The notes below the pieces were generated by a model. That model ran no database searches and was not told the origin of the DNA. It saw nothing but the letters and a program-made list of their open reading frames with translations. A DNA stretch of 5,227 nt from NCBI GenBank assembly GCA_001790455.1, contig MGCP01000026.1:1-5227 (forward strand), read 5' to 3'. The position numbers and the translations under genes were made by a program. This document shows, piece by piece, positions 1 through 4,170 of the stretch. The first letter of the stretch is position 1, and each line of letters starts with the position of its first letter. Origin of the DNA: Candidatus Saccharibacteria bacterium RIFCSPHIGHO2_02_FULL_47_12 (GTDB taxonomy: Bacteria; Patescibacteriota; Saccharimonadia; Saccharimonadales; JANWIN01).

Positions 1-14
1 ATTTTTGTCAAAAC

Positions 15-23
15 TGTGGATAA
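15..23 (-). promoter_or_regulatory. Perfect DnaA box upstream of mraZ
   Basis: The + strand reads TGTGGATAA, whose complement TTATCCACA is the strongest consensus DnaA-binding 9-mer. It lies about 40 bases upstream of the predicted mraZ -35 element. Only one exact copy was noticed here, so this is not a replication origin. It could link replication initiation to the division operon, or be chance: an exact 9-mer on either strand is expected about 0.04 times in 5.2 kb. The match is seen; the function is inferred. Confidence 0.4.
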
Positions 24-60
24 GTTAGTGTCTTTTCTCTTAAATAACACTAAAAAGTGC

Positions 61-90
61 TTGCTTGTGGGTAGCTGTGGGTTGTATAGT
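61..90 (+). promoter_or_regulatory. Probable mraZ operon promoter
   Basis: A -35-like TTGCTT (61-66) and a -10-like TATAGT (85-90) are separated by 18 bases, which fits a housekeeping sigma factor. Transcription would start near 97, leaving a leader of about 75 bases before mraZ. The -35 matches TTGACA at only three positions, so the call rests on the -10, the spacing and the MraZ-type boxes around it. This is the natural promoter for mraZ, rsmH, ftsL and ftsI, since no other equally good promoter was seen before these genes. Confidence 0.5.
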
Positions 91-112
91 CATGTTAGTG
101 GGTAAATGTGGG
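68..112 (+). promoter_or_regulatory. MraZ-type operator: two pairs of TGGG boxes
   Basis: TGGG occurs at 68-71, 78-81, 99-102 and 109-112. Within each pair the starts are exactly 10 bases apart, and the pairs are offset by 31 bases, about three helical turns. E. coli MraZ is known to bind TGGGN repeats separated by 5 bases upstream of mraZ, which is the same 10-base period. The first pair lies between the -35 and -10 elements. The second lies just downstream of the expected transcription start. Binding there would suit autorepression. The split into two pairs around the -10 differs from a simple tandem run. Confidence 0.7.
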
Positions 113-133
113 TAAGCCAAAAAGAAGCTTACC
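111..133 (+). other. Stem-loop in the mraZ 5' leader
   Basis: GGTAAGC (111-117) pairs perfectly with GCTTACC (127-133) around an A-rich 9-base loop. GTG (108-110) can also pair with CAC (137-139) across a 3-base bulge. No T-run follows, so it is not an intrinsic terminator. It begins inside the last MraZ-type box and ends 7 bases before AAAACAAAAA (141-150). It is the first of three leaders with this hairpin-then-A-rich layout. Confidence 0.45.
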
Positions 134-171
134 GCTCACTAAAACAAAAAATATCACATTAAACGAGAGAC

Positions 172-537
172 ATGGCTTCAAACGACTACTTCCAGCGCAA
201 GCTAGACGAAAAGCGGCGGTTAACTATTCCGGCCGAAGTTCGTAGTGAGTTTGCCAGCGGGGTAGTACTAACCAGAGGCTTTGGAAAGTACCTGCACCTT
301 TACCCAAAACAAGTTTGGGACGAAGATGTAGAGCCAGAGCTAAAGGGGAGCATTCTGGATGAGCGCGTGGCCGACCTGAACGTACGGTTTAGGGCAGGCA
401 AGATCGAGGCTCCGCTAGATGCCAAACAAGGCCGTGTCACCCTAGAACAGCATTTGCTGGACTACGCCGGCATAGACCGCGAAGTAGTAGCAGTAAGGGC
501 TGGCAAATACTGGAGGCTTATGAGCAAACAAGACTAA
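172..537 (+). CDS. mraZ: MraZ transcriptional regulator
   Basis: MraZ is the DNA-binding regulator that usually opens dcw clusters and acts on its own promoter; it is built from two SpoVT/AbrB-like halves. The first half shows DEKRRLTIPAEVR (residues 12-24), matching the family DxKGR...IP..R signature but with Arg replacing the usual Gly. The second half shows D83, then GRVTLEQHLLDYAGI (87-101), the repeat signature. At 121 residues it is shorter than the 152-residue E. coli protein, mostly through a clipped C-terminus that ends soon after KYWRL. The ATG at 172 puts the first repeat at the usual distance from the N-terminus. GAGAGA sits only one base before the start, so no well-spaced Shine-Dalgarno is visible; an A-rich stretch (141-151) lies upstream. 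MraZ-type boxes at 68-112 support autoregulation. The family call is firm. Confidence 0.93.
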   Translation: MASNDYFQRKLDEKRRLTIPAEVRSEFASGVVLTRGFGKYLHLYPKQVWDEDVEPELKGSILDERVADLNVRFRAGKIEAPLDAKQGRVTLEQHLLDYAGIDREVVAVRAGKYWRLMSKQD

Positions 538-593
538 CCTCTAGATACGCACCTTAACAATTATGAAGAAGATCGGCTAATCGGCAGCCAGCG

Positions 594-614
594 GGTGGTC
601 TGAGGGTAACCACC
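594..614 (+). other. GGTGGT/ACCACC hairpin
   Basis: A perfect 6-bp stem, 594-599 with 609-614, encloses a 9-base loop (CTGAGGGTA). A G-T wobble (593-615) can extend it. AT-rich sequence without a T-run follows, so it is not a terminator. It is the first stable element after the mraZ stop and may mark the start of the structured leader, or protect the 3' end of a processed mraZ message. Confidence 0.35.
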
Positions 615-713
615 TTATAAAAACCCTAGTACCTTAGTTAGAAAAAACACCTCCCAAAACTCCACCTCACACATAAGTCTCTCAAAATTTGGTTCTAACC
701 AGTGAAGGAAATT

Positions 714-731
714 TTAAGATGCAAATCTTAA
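714..731 (+). other. 7-bp stem with GCAA tetraloop
   Basis: TTAAGAT (714-720) and ATCTTAA (725-731) form a perfect stem capped by GCAA, a stable GNRA-class tetraloop able to make tertiary contacts. An outer helix, GTGA (702-705) with TCAC (745-748), can form below an internal loop. The ATG of a 13-codon mini-ORF (719-721) sits at the top of the stem, and its Shine-Dalgarno-like AAGGAA (705-710) is at the base of the hairpin. Folding could therefore gate translation of the mini-ORF. Confidence 0.4.
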
Positions 732-760
732 CTCAAGACTTCTCTCACATACATGGTTAA
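719..760 (+). CDS. Possible 13-residue leader peptide upstream of rsmH
   Basis: ATG at 719 opens a short frame encoding MQILTQDFSHIHG, ending at TAA (758-760). AAGGAA (705-710) lies 8 bases upstream, near-ideal Shine-Dalgarno spacing and better than any ribosome site of the five main genes. The start codon lies within the GCAA-capped hairpin, and further stem-loops follow before rsmH. This is how a regulatory leader ORF could be arranged, but 13 codons can occur by chance and no diagnostic run of one amino acid is present. I recognise no family. The alternative is that AAGGAA is simply part of the RNA fold. Confidence 0.22.
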   Translation: MQILTQDFSHIHG

Positions 761-835
761 AACCACAAACAAAAACAAAAACTTTTAAAACAAAAAGTTG
801 ACTGCCGGTTAGGTGATCTTGTTCAAACACCTCAC

Positions 836-890
836 ACCTTTTCATTGCTCCTCGTAATCTGATTACAGACTACTCGGAAGCAGAAAAGGT
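836..890 (+). other. Long stem-loop just upstream of rsmH
   Basis: ACCTTTTC (836-843) pairs perfectly with GAAAAGGT (883-890). After a 2-base bulge the helix continues as TGCT (846-849) with AGCA (879-882), then CC (850-851) with GG (876-877) past a bulged A. Inside, GTAAT (854-858) pairs with ATTAC (862-866) around a 3-base loop. The 55-base element has about 19 base pairs. No T-run follows; instead come AAGGGG (891-896) and the A/C tract leading to rsmH. It is the strongest fold in the mraZ-rsmH gap and a good candidate for a cis-regulatory or RNase III-sensitive structure. Confidence 0.5.
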
Positions 891-896
891 AAGGGG

Positions 897-942
897 CAAG
901 AAAACAAAAATGAAAAACAAAAATCACCAAAACAAAAACAAA
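897..942 (+). promoter_or_regulatory. A/C-rich unstructured ribosome-loading tract of rsmH
   Basis: This tract is almost entirely A and C and contains three exact copies of AAAACAAAAA (901-910, 914-923, 929-938). The last ends 6 bases before the rsmH ATG. No Shine-Dalgarno sequence lies at normal spacing from that ATG; AAGGGG at 891-896 is about 48 bases away. An unpaired A-rich leader is a known alternative way to attract 30S subunits. CAAGAAAACAAAAAT (897-911) is repeated exactly before ftsL at 1971-1985. Confidence 0.5.
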
Positions 943-944
943 TT

Positions 945-1865
945 ATGGTTCCAAAAAAACAGGAACATATTCCGGTACTAGCGGATGAAGTGCTAAAGTT
1001 GCTGGACCCCAAACCAGGCGAAAGCTACCTAGACCTAACGGCTGGGTACGGCGGGCACGCATCACTTGTACTAGAACGCACCTTAAACGCACCAGCGATA
1101 CTAGTAGACCGTGACGAGCAGGCAATTAGCGCCCTAAAAAAACGGTTTGCAGATAAGCCTGTGCAGATTAGCCACAGTGATTTTTTGGCTGCTTCTTCCG
1201 AGCAGCTAGACAAAAACGAGCGGTTTGATCTGATTCTGGCTGACCTGGGGGTATCGTCTGCACACCTAGACACACCATCGCGAGGCTTTGCCTTCATGCA
1301 CGATGGCCCGCTAGATATGCGTATGGACACGGATGCCAAGCTTACGGCAGATGCCATAGTAAATGGCTATAGCGCAGAAGAAATTGCCGAGATATTGAAA
1401 AACTACGGCGAAGAACCTAGGGCTAGGCGAATTGCCCAGGCTATAGTTGCCAACCGGCCCATAACTAGCACAAAGGCTTTGGCAGAAGTTGTTGCCCGGG
1501 CTGCAGGCAGGGGTAGGGGCAAAATACATCCGGCGACCAAGACATTTCAGGCGCTTAGGATTGCCGTAAACGATGAGCTTGGCCAGCTAGAACAAGCTTT
1601 GCCTGTCTGGATACAGCTGCTAAAACCTGGAGGGCGTCTGGCGGTAATTAGCTTTCATAGCCTAGAAGACCGCCTGGTAAAGCGAGCCTTTGCAGAACTG
1701 GCAGGCGACAGGTACGACAGCGAAGCGAAGCTTTTGACCAAGAAACCGGTTGAAGCGGGGCGTGACGAAATAGTTTTTAATCCGCGGGCACGCAGTGCAA
1801 AACTGCGAGCCGTTGTTAAAATAAAAATTCCCGTAACCACGGGACCAAAAAGAAAGGGAGTCTAA
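945..1865 (+). CDS. rsmH: 16S rRNA (cytosine(1402)-N4)-methyltransferase RsmH
   Basis: RsmH (MraW) uses S-adenosylmethionine to methylate N4 of C1402 in 16S rRNA, tuning the decoding centre; it acts in the cytoplasm on 30S subunits. The 306-residue protein is family length and has the expected motifs in order: HIPVL (8-12); the SAM-binding loop DLTAGYGGH (30-38); DLGVSS (100-105) followed by SRGFAF (112-117) and GPLDMRMD; the insert domain with NGYSAEEI and ANRPITS; HPATKTFQALRIAVNDEL; SFHSLEDR (236-243); and a C-terminal NPRARSAKLRAV. No key motif is missing. ATG 945 puts HIPVL at residue 8, typical for the family, but it has an A/C-rich leader rather than a Shine-Dalgarno site. An out-of-frame ATG lies at 910. 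It is the second gene of the cluster, and its stop directly abuts a 19-codon ORF. Confidence 0.97.
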   Translation: MVPKKQEHIPVLADEVLKLLDPKPGESYLDLTAGYGGHASLVLERTLNAPAILVDRDEQAISALKKRFADKPVQISHSDFLAASSEQLDKNERFDLILADLGVSSAHLDTPSRGFAFMHDGPLDMRMDTDAKLTADAIVNGYSAEEIAEILKNYGEEPRARRIAQAIVANRPITSTKALAEVVARAAGRGRGKIHPATKTFQALRIAVNDELGQLEQALPVWIQLLKPGGRLAVISFHSLEDRLVKRAFAELAGDRYDSEAKLLTKKPVEAGRDEIVFNPRARSAKLRAVVKIKIPVTTGPKRKGV

Positions 1866-1925
1866 ATGCCTATACAGGTAAAAAACCTCTCCCGAGCCTA
1901 CAAGGTAAAAGTTAGAGTAGTCTAA
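1866..1925 (+). CDS. Possible 19-residue basic peptide coupled to rsmH
   Basis: ATG at 1866 immediately follows the rsmH TAA (1863-1865), in the same frame. AAGGGAG (1854-1860), inside the end of rsmH, lies 5 bases upstream, the best Shine-Dalgarno match by length in the window. The frame encodes MPIQVKNLSRAYKVKVRVV and stops with TAA at 1923-1925. The peptide is strongly basic (three Lys, two Arg), with no membrane segment or recognised family. Its stop falls inside the 3' arm of a hairpin (1911-1926), so a terminating ribosome would block that helix. It could be a coupled microprotein, a leader ORF controlling ftsL, or a chance ORF. The signals are seen; function is unknown. Confidence 0.35.
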   Translation: MPIQVKNLSRAYKVKVRVV

Positions 1926-1938
1926 CAAATTTTGTAGG
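1897..1938 (+). other. Nested stem-loop overlapping the 19-codon ORF
   Basis: CCTACAA (1897-1903) pairs with TTGTAGG (1932-1938). Inside it, GTTAGA (1911-1916) pairs with TCTAAC (1921-1926) around a GTAG tetraloop. Both helices are perfect and are separated by a small internal loop. The inner 3' arm contains the stop codon of the 19-codon ORF, so translation of that ORF would open the structure. No T-run follows. Confidence 0.45.
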
Positions 1939-1941
1939 ACA

Positions 1942-1967
1942 CCTAGCCCCTGAACACAGGGGCTAGG
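1942..1967 (+). other. Perfect 11-bp hairpin with AACA loop before ftsL
   Basis: CCTAGCCCCTG (1942-1952) and CAGGGGCTAGG (1957-1967) form a perfect GC-rich 11-bp stem with a 4-base AACA loop, the most stable short hairpin in the window. What follows on + is A-rich, not T-rich, and the - strand exit also lacks a T-run, so it is not an intrinsic terminator as written. It ends 7 bases before AAAACAAAAA in the ftsL leader. It may be an mRNA stabiliser or processing site, a pause site, or half of a switch with the preceding hairpin. Confidence 0.6.
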
Positions 1968-1970
1968 AAC

Positions 1971-1997
1971 CAAGAAAACAAAAATAAAAAGGACAAA
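1971..1997 (+). promoter_or_regulatory. A-rich leader and ribosome site of ftsL
   Basis: CAAGAAAACAAAAAT (1971-1985) is an exact 15-base copy of the sequence at 897-911 before rsmH. AAGGA (1989-1993) follows, a Shine-Dalgarno-like core only 4 bases from the ATG at 1998. The start therefore combines an A-rich stretch with a short-spaced Shine-Dalgarno. Confidence 0.5.
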
Positions 1998-2345
1998 ATG
2001 ACATATTCAAGCTCTTTAGCAATAGGAAGACAAAGATTTGCAAAACCTCACCAAAACACCACATCATTTAGGGTTGCCGACAAAACGTTGGGCCCCGTTA
2101 GCAACGCAATTATACTAATAATTTTGATGTGCTTGCTTGGTTTGATGTATTTGACCCAGGTGACCAAGACCAATAGCTATGGCTACAAGATAGAAGAGCT
2201 AACCAAGACCCAGACAGACCTAAAGGCCGAACATGCCGAGCTAGAGGTAGCTGCAGCCCGTTTGCAGTCACTAGACAGGGTAAAAAGCTCTGAAGCTGCC
2301 AAAAACCTGGTTTCAGTTGCGCCCAGTGGTACTGTTTCAAACTAG
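1998..2345 (+). CDS. ftsL: FtsL-like cell division protein
   Basis: This encodes a small bitopic membrane protein of 115 residues. The N-terminal cytoplasmic segment (about 1-32) contains several basic residues. One hydrophobic span follows at about 33-53 (rich in I, L, M and V), then a predicted extracytoplasmic coiled coil at about 59-92 with regularly placed Leu, Ala and charged residues. The RVKSSEAAKNLVSV tail resembles the short region ending FtsL/DivIC zippers. FtsL partners FtsB/DivIC and activates the FtsW-FtsI septal synthase. Primary sequence in this family is poorly conserved, so identification rests on topology, size and position between rsmH and ftsI, where ftsL normally lies. 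ATG 1998 has AAGGA 4 bases upstream. DivIC/FtsB-type is the main alternative. Confidence 0.8.
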   Translation: MTYSSSLAIGRQRFAKPHQNTTSFRVADKTLGPVSNAIILIILMCLLGLMYLTQVTKTNSYGYKIEELTKTQTDLKAEHAELEVAAARLQSLDRVKSSEAAKNLVSVAPSGTVSN

Positions 2346-2363
2346 CCCAGAGGCTACTATCTT

Positions 2364-4133
2364 ATGAGGCCGACTAAGCCGGTGCGACCAAACAATTTAA
2401 ACCACCGCATAAAACTTATGTATGGATTGGTTATAACAGTACTGGCAATATTTACGGTTAGGCTGTTTTATCTGCAGGTTATCAGACACGAATATTATAG
2501 AACCGAGGCACTGGCCAAACAGTTAAAACAATACGAGATTCAGCCAGAGCGGGGTGCGATTTCCGCGCATGATGGCACTCAAACCGTGCCGCTGGTGTTA
2601 AACGAAACTTATTACACAATTTACGTAGATCCGGTTTATATATCTGACCGTGCAAAGGCCGCCGTAGCAATAGCCGGCATAATTGGCGGCGACGCCAAAA
2701 CTTATGAGCAACAAATGTCGGGAAAGAACCGTTACGAGGTACTAGCAAAACGAGTAGATAAAGATAAAAAACAAAAAGTCCTGGATCTAAAACTAGAGGG
2801 CGTGGGTTCCCAAGCCCAGCCATACAGGGTATACCCGCAGGGAAGCCTAGCTGCTCAATTGCTGGGTTTTGTAAATGACGAGGGCCAGGGCAAATACGGT
2901 TTAGAGCAAGCGCTAAACGATGACCTAAAAGGCAAGGCAGGCCGGCTAAAAGCCATAACCGATGCCAGCGGCGTGCCGCTGGCTGCCAGCAGAGGCAATA
3001 CCAAAACAGACCCAATACCCGGTAAAAAAATAACCCTAACCATAGACATTAACATGCAGCGTCAAGCCGAAGACATACTAAAGGCAGGTCTAGACGCGGC
3101 CAAGTCCGGCTCGGGCAGCGCGCTAATCATGGACCCAAATACCGGCGCCATAAAGGCCATGGCAAACTATCCGTCTTATAACCCGGCAGAGTTTTTTAAG
3201 GTAGAGGACCAAAACCTGTTTAATAATGCAAATGTAAGCTCGCCCTTAGAGGTTGGATCTATCATGAAGCCGCTGACTGTAGCGGCCGCATTGCAACAAG
3301 GTGCTATAAAAGTCAGTGATGAATACGACGACCCCGGGTTCTTTAAGATTGATAATGCAGTTGTAGAAAATGTGGAAGAGGTAGCTGGTGCCGCGCACAG
3401 GACGGTCACAGATATATTGACCAGATCGCTAAACACAGGCGCAACTTGGGTCTTGATGCAGATGGGCGGGGGCGAAATAAACGAAAAGGCCCGCGTAGCG
3501 TGGCACGACTACATGGTTAACCATTATCAGCTGGGCAAACTTACTGGCATAGAGCAGGGTTATGAGGCAGAGGGCAGCATCCCTGACCCCAAAGACGGCT
3601 TTGGGCTAAATATACAATACGCCAACACTTCGTTTGGGCAGGGCTTGACTGCCACGCCGCTGCAAATGGGCGCGGCGCTGTCTAGCATAATAAACGGCGG
3701 CACATATTATCGGCCGCATTTGGTAGAATCGGTTACTGACAAAGACGGAAAAACAACCGTTAAAAAACCCGAATCGGTTAAAACTGGAGTTATATCTGAC
3801 AAAGTTAGCGGCGAAATCAGGTCATTAATGGAAGCTGTAGTAAATAGAAACCATGCTGTCTATAAGCTGCAAACAATTCCTGCAGGTTATAGCATAGGTG
3901 GCAAAACCGGTACGGCACAAATTACCAAACCAGGAGGCGGATATTATGAAGACAAATACAACGGCATGTTTTACGGATTTGTGGGCGGAGATAACCCACA
4001 GTACGTAATTGTAGTTCGGGTAAACGAGCCAAAGATCCCAGGATATGCCGGTTCGCAGGCAGCCGGACCAATTTTTTCTAACCTGGCCGTGATGCTTATT
4101 AATAATTTTAATGTGGCGCCAAAGACCCGCTAA
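2364..4133 (+). CDS. ftsI: Class B penicillin-binding protein, septal transpeptidase FtsI/PBP2x-like
   Basis: This D,D-transpeptidase crosslinks septal peptidoglycan outside the membrane, working with FtsW. The 589-residue protein has a short basic N-terminus, one membrane anchor (about 17-40) and a non-catalytic domain opening with PERGAISAHDG (61-71), a variant of the class B RGxIxDRxG motif. The transpeptidase domain starts near 250 (ALIMDPNTGAIKAMANYPSYNP). All three active-site motifs are present: SIMK with nucleophile Ser299 and Lys302, SLN at 355-357, and KTGT at 514-517. It ends soon after the catalytic domain, with no PASTA repeats, unlike many Gram-positive PBP2x proteins. The start lies 18 bases after the ftsL stop, with weak AGAGG (2349-2353) upstream, so the two are probably co-translated. 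Position after ftsL favours FtsI over the elongation-specific PBP2. Confidence 0.95.
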   Translation: MRPTKPVRPNNLNHRIKLMYGLVITVLAIFTVRLFYLQVIRHEYYRTEALAKQLKQYEIQPERGAISAHDGTQTVPLVLNETYYTIYVDPVYISDRAKAAVAIAGIIGGDAKTYEQQMSGKNRYEVLAKRVDKDKKQKVLDLKLEGVGSQAQPYRVYPQGSLAAQLLGFVNDEGQGKYGLEQALNDDLKGKAGRLKAITDASGVPLAASRGNTKTDPIPGKKITLTIDINMQRQAEDILKAGLDAAKSGSGSALIMDPNTGAIKAMANYPSYNPAEFFKVEDQNLFNNANVSSPLEVGSIMKPLTVAAALQQGAIKVSDEYDDPGFFKIDNAVVENVEEVAGAAHRTVTDILTRSLNTGATWVLMQMGGGEINEKARVAWHDYMVNHYQLGKLTGIEQGYEAEGSIPDPKDGFGLNIQYANTSFGQGLTATPLQMGAALSSIINGGTYYRPHLVESVTDKDGKTTVKKPESVKTGVISDKVSGEIRSLMEAVVNRNHAVYKLQTIPAGYSIGGKTGTAQITKPGGGYYEDKYNGMFYGFVGGDNPQYVIVVRVNEPKIPGYAGSQAAGPIFSNLAVMLINNFNVAPKTR

Positions 4134-4135
4134 AA

Positions 4136-4144
4136 TGGTATAAT
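4136..4144 (+). promoter_or_regulatory. Extended -10 promoter for mraY
   Basis: TGGTATAAT is a perfect extended -10 element (TGnTATAAT) starting 3 bases after the ftsI stop. No good -35 is visible about 17 bases upstream, which extended -10 promoters do not strictly need. Transcription would start near 4151, leaving a leader of about 20 bases before mraY. This would let mraY and downstream genes be expressed apart from the MraZ-controlled promoter. The match is exact; activity is inferred. Confidence 0.6.
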
Positions 4145-4170
4145 TGTAGGATAATCAAAGCCAAACAAAC

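Larger units (their letters stand above)
538..944 (+). other. Structured non-coding leader between mraZ and rsmH
   Basis: These 407 bases carry no ordinary gene. In order they contain: a GGTGGT/ACCACC hairpin (594-614, 9-base loop); a 7-bp stem with a GCAA tetraloop (714-731); A/C-rich sequence (762-781); a 7-bp AACTTTT/AAAAGTT hairpin (780-799); AGGTG (811-815) pairing with CACCT (828-832); a long stem-loop (836-890); and an A/C tract (901-942). CTAACC (695-700) can pair with GGTTAG (807-812) and would close a multibranched domain over the central hairpins. The 10-mer CACCTCACAC occurs at 663-672 and 828-837. No convincing promoter or terminator was found, so read-through from mraZ as an rsmH leader RNA is the simplest model. 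A structured mraW leader RNA motif is known in Actinobacteria; this could be analogous, but I could not match it by sequence. Confidence 0.5.

Noticed and set aside
563..580. Five-codon ORF (MKKIG) after mraZ
   Set aside because: No Shine-Dalgarno sequence and too short to separate from chance.
593..615. T-box or TPP riboswitch signature (GGGTGG, CTGAG)
   Set aside because: Only short fragments resemble these motifs; the rest of the conserved cores and a downstream terminator are missing.
798..826. Separate rsmH promoter with TTGACT as -35
   Set aside because: TTGACT (798-803) is a good -35 match, but no acceptable -10 lies 16-19 bases downstream.
762..942. CRISPR array or tandem repeat from the AAAACAAAAA copies
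   Set aside because: Copies are 10 bases long, irregularly spaced and made of simple A/C sequence, without 20-40 base repeats and uniform spacers.
538..944. RNase P RNA, tmRNA or a tRNA in the mraZ-rsmH gap
   Set aside because: No RNase P core such as GAGGAAAGTCC, no tRNA-like TTCGANTC arm with CCA end, and no cloverleaf seen on either strand.
910..981. Upstream ATG at 910 as the rsmH start or a separate small gene
   Set aside because: It is out of frame with rsmH and gives a 23-codon, mostly Lys/Asn/Gln frame from the A-rich leader; AAGGGG is 13 bases away, too far for a good site. It could affect initiation but is not supported as a gene.
1025..1357. 110-codon open frame on the - strand inside rsmH
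   Set aside because: Opposite the conserved SAM-binding region of RsmH, with no family resemblance and no ribosome site noted.
1942..1967. Intrinsic terminator after rsmH
   Set aside because: The stem is terminator-like, but the following sequence is A-rich on + and the - strand exit has no T-run; ftsL lies 30 bases downstream in the same direction.
2482..3015. 177-codon open frame on the - strand inside ftsI
   Set aside because: It lies wholly opposite a well-supported penicillin-binding protein and its translation has no recognisable domain; it is a frame shadow.
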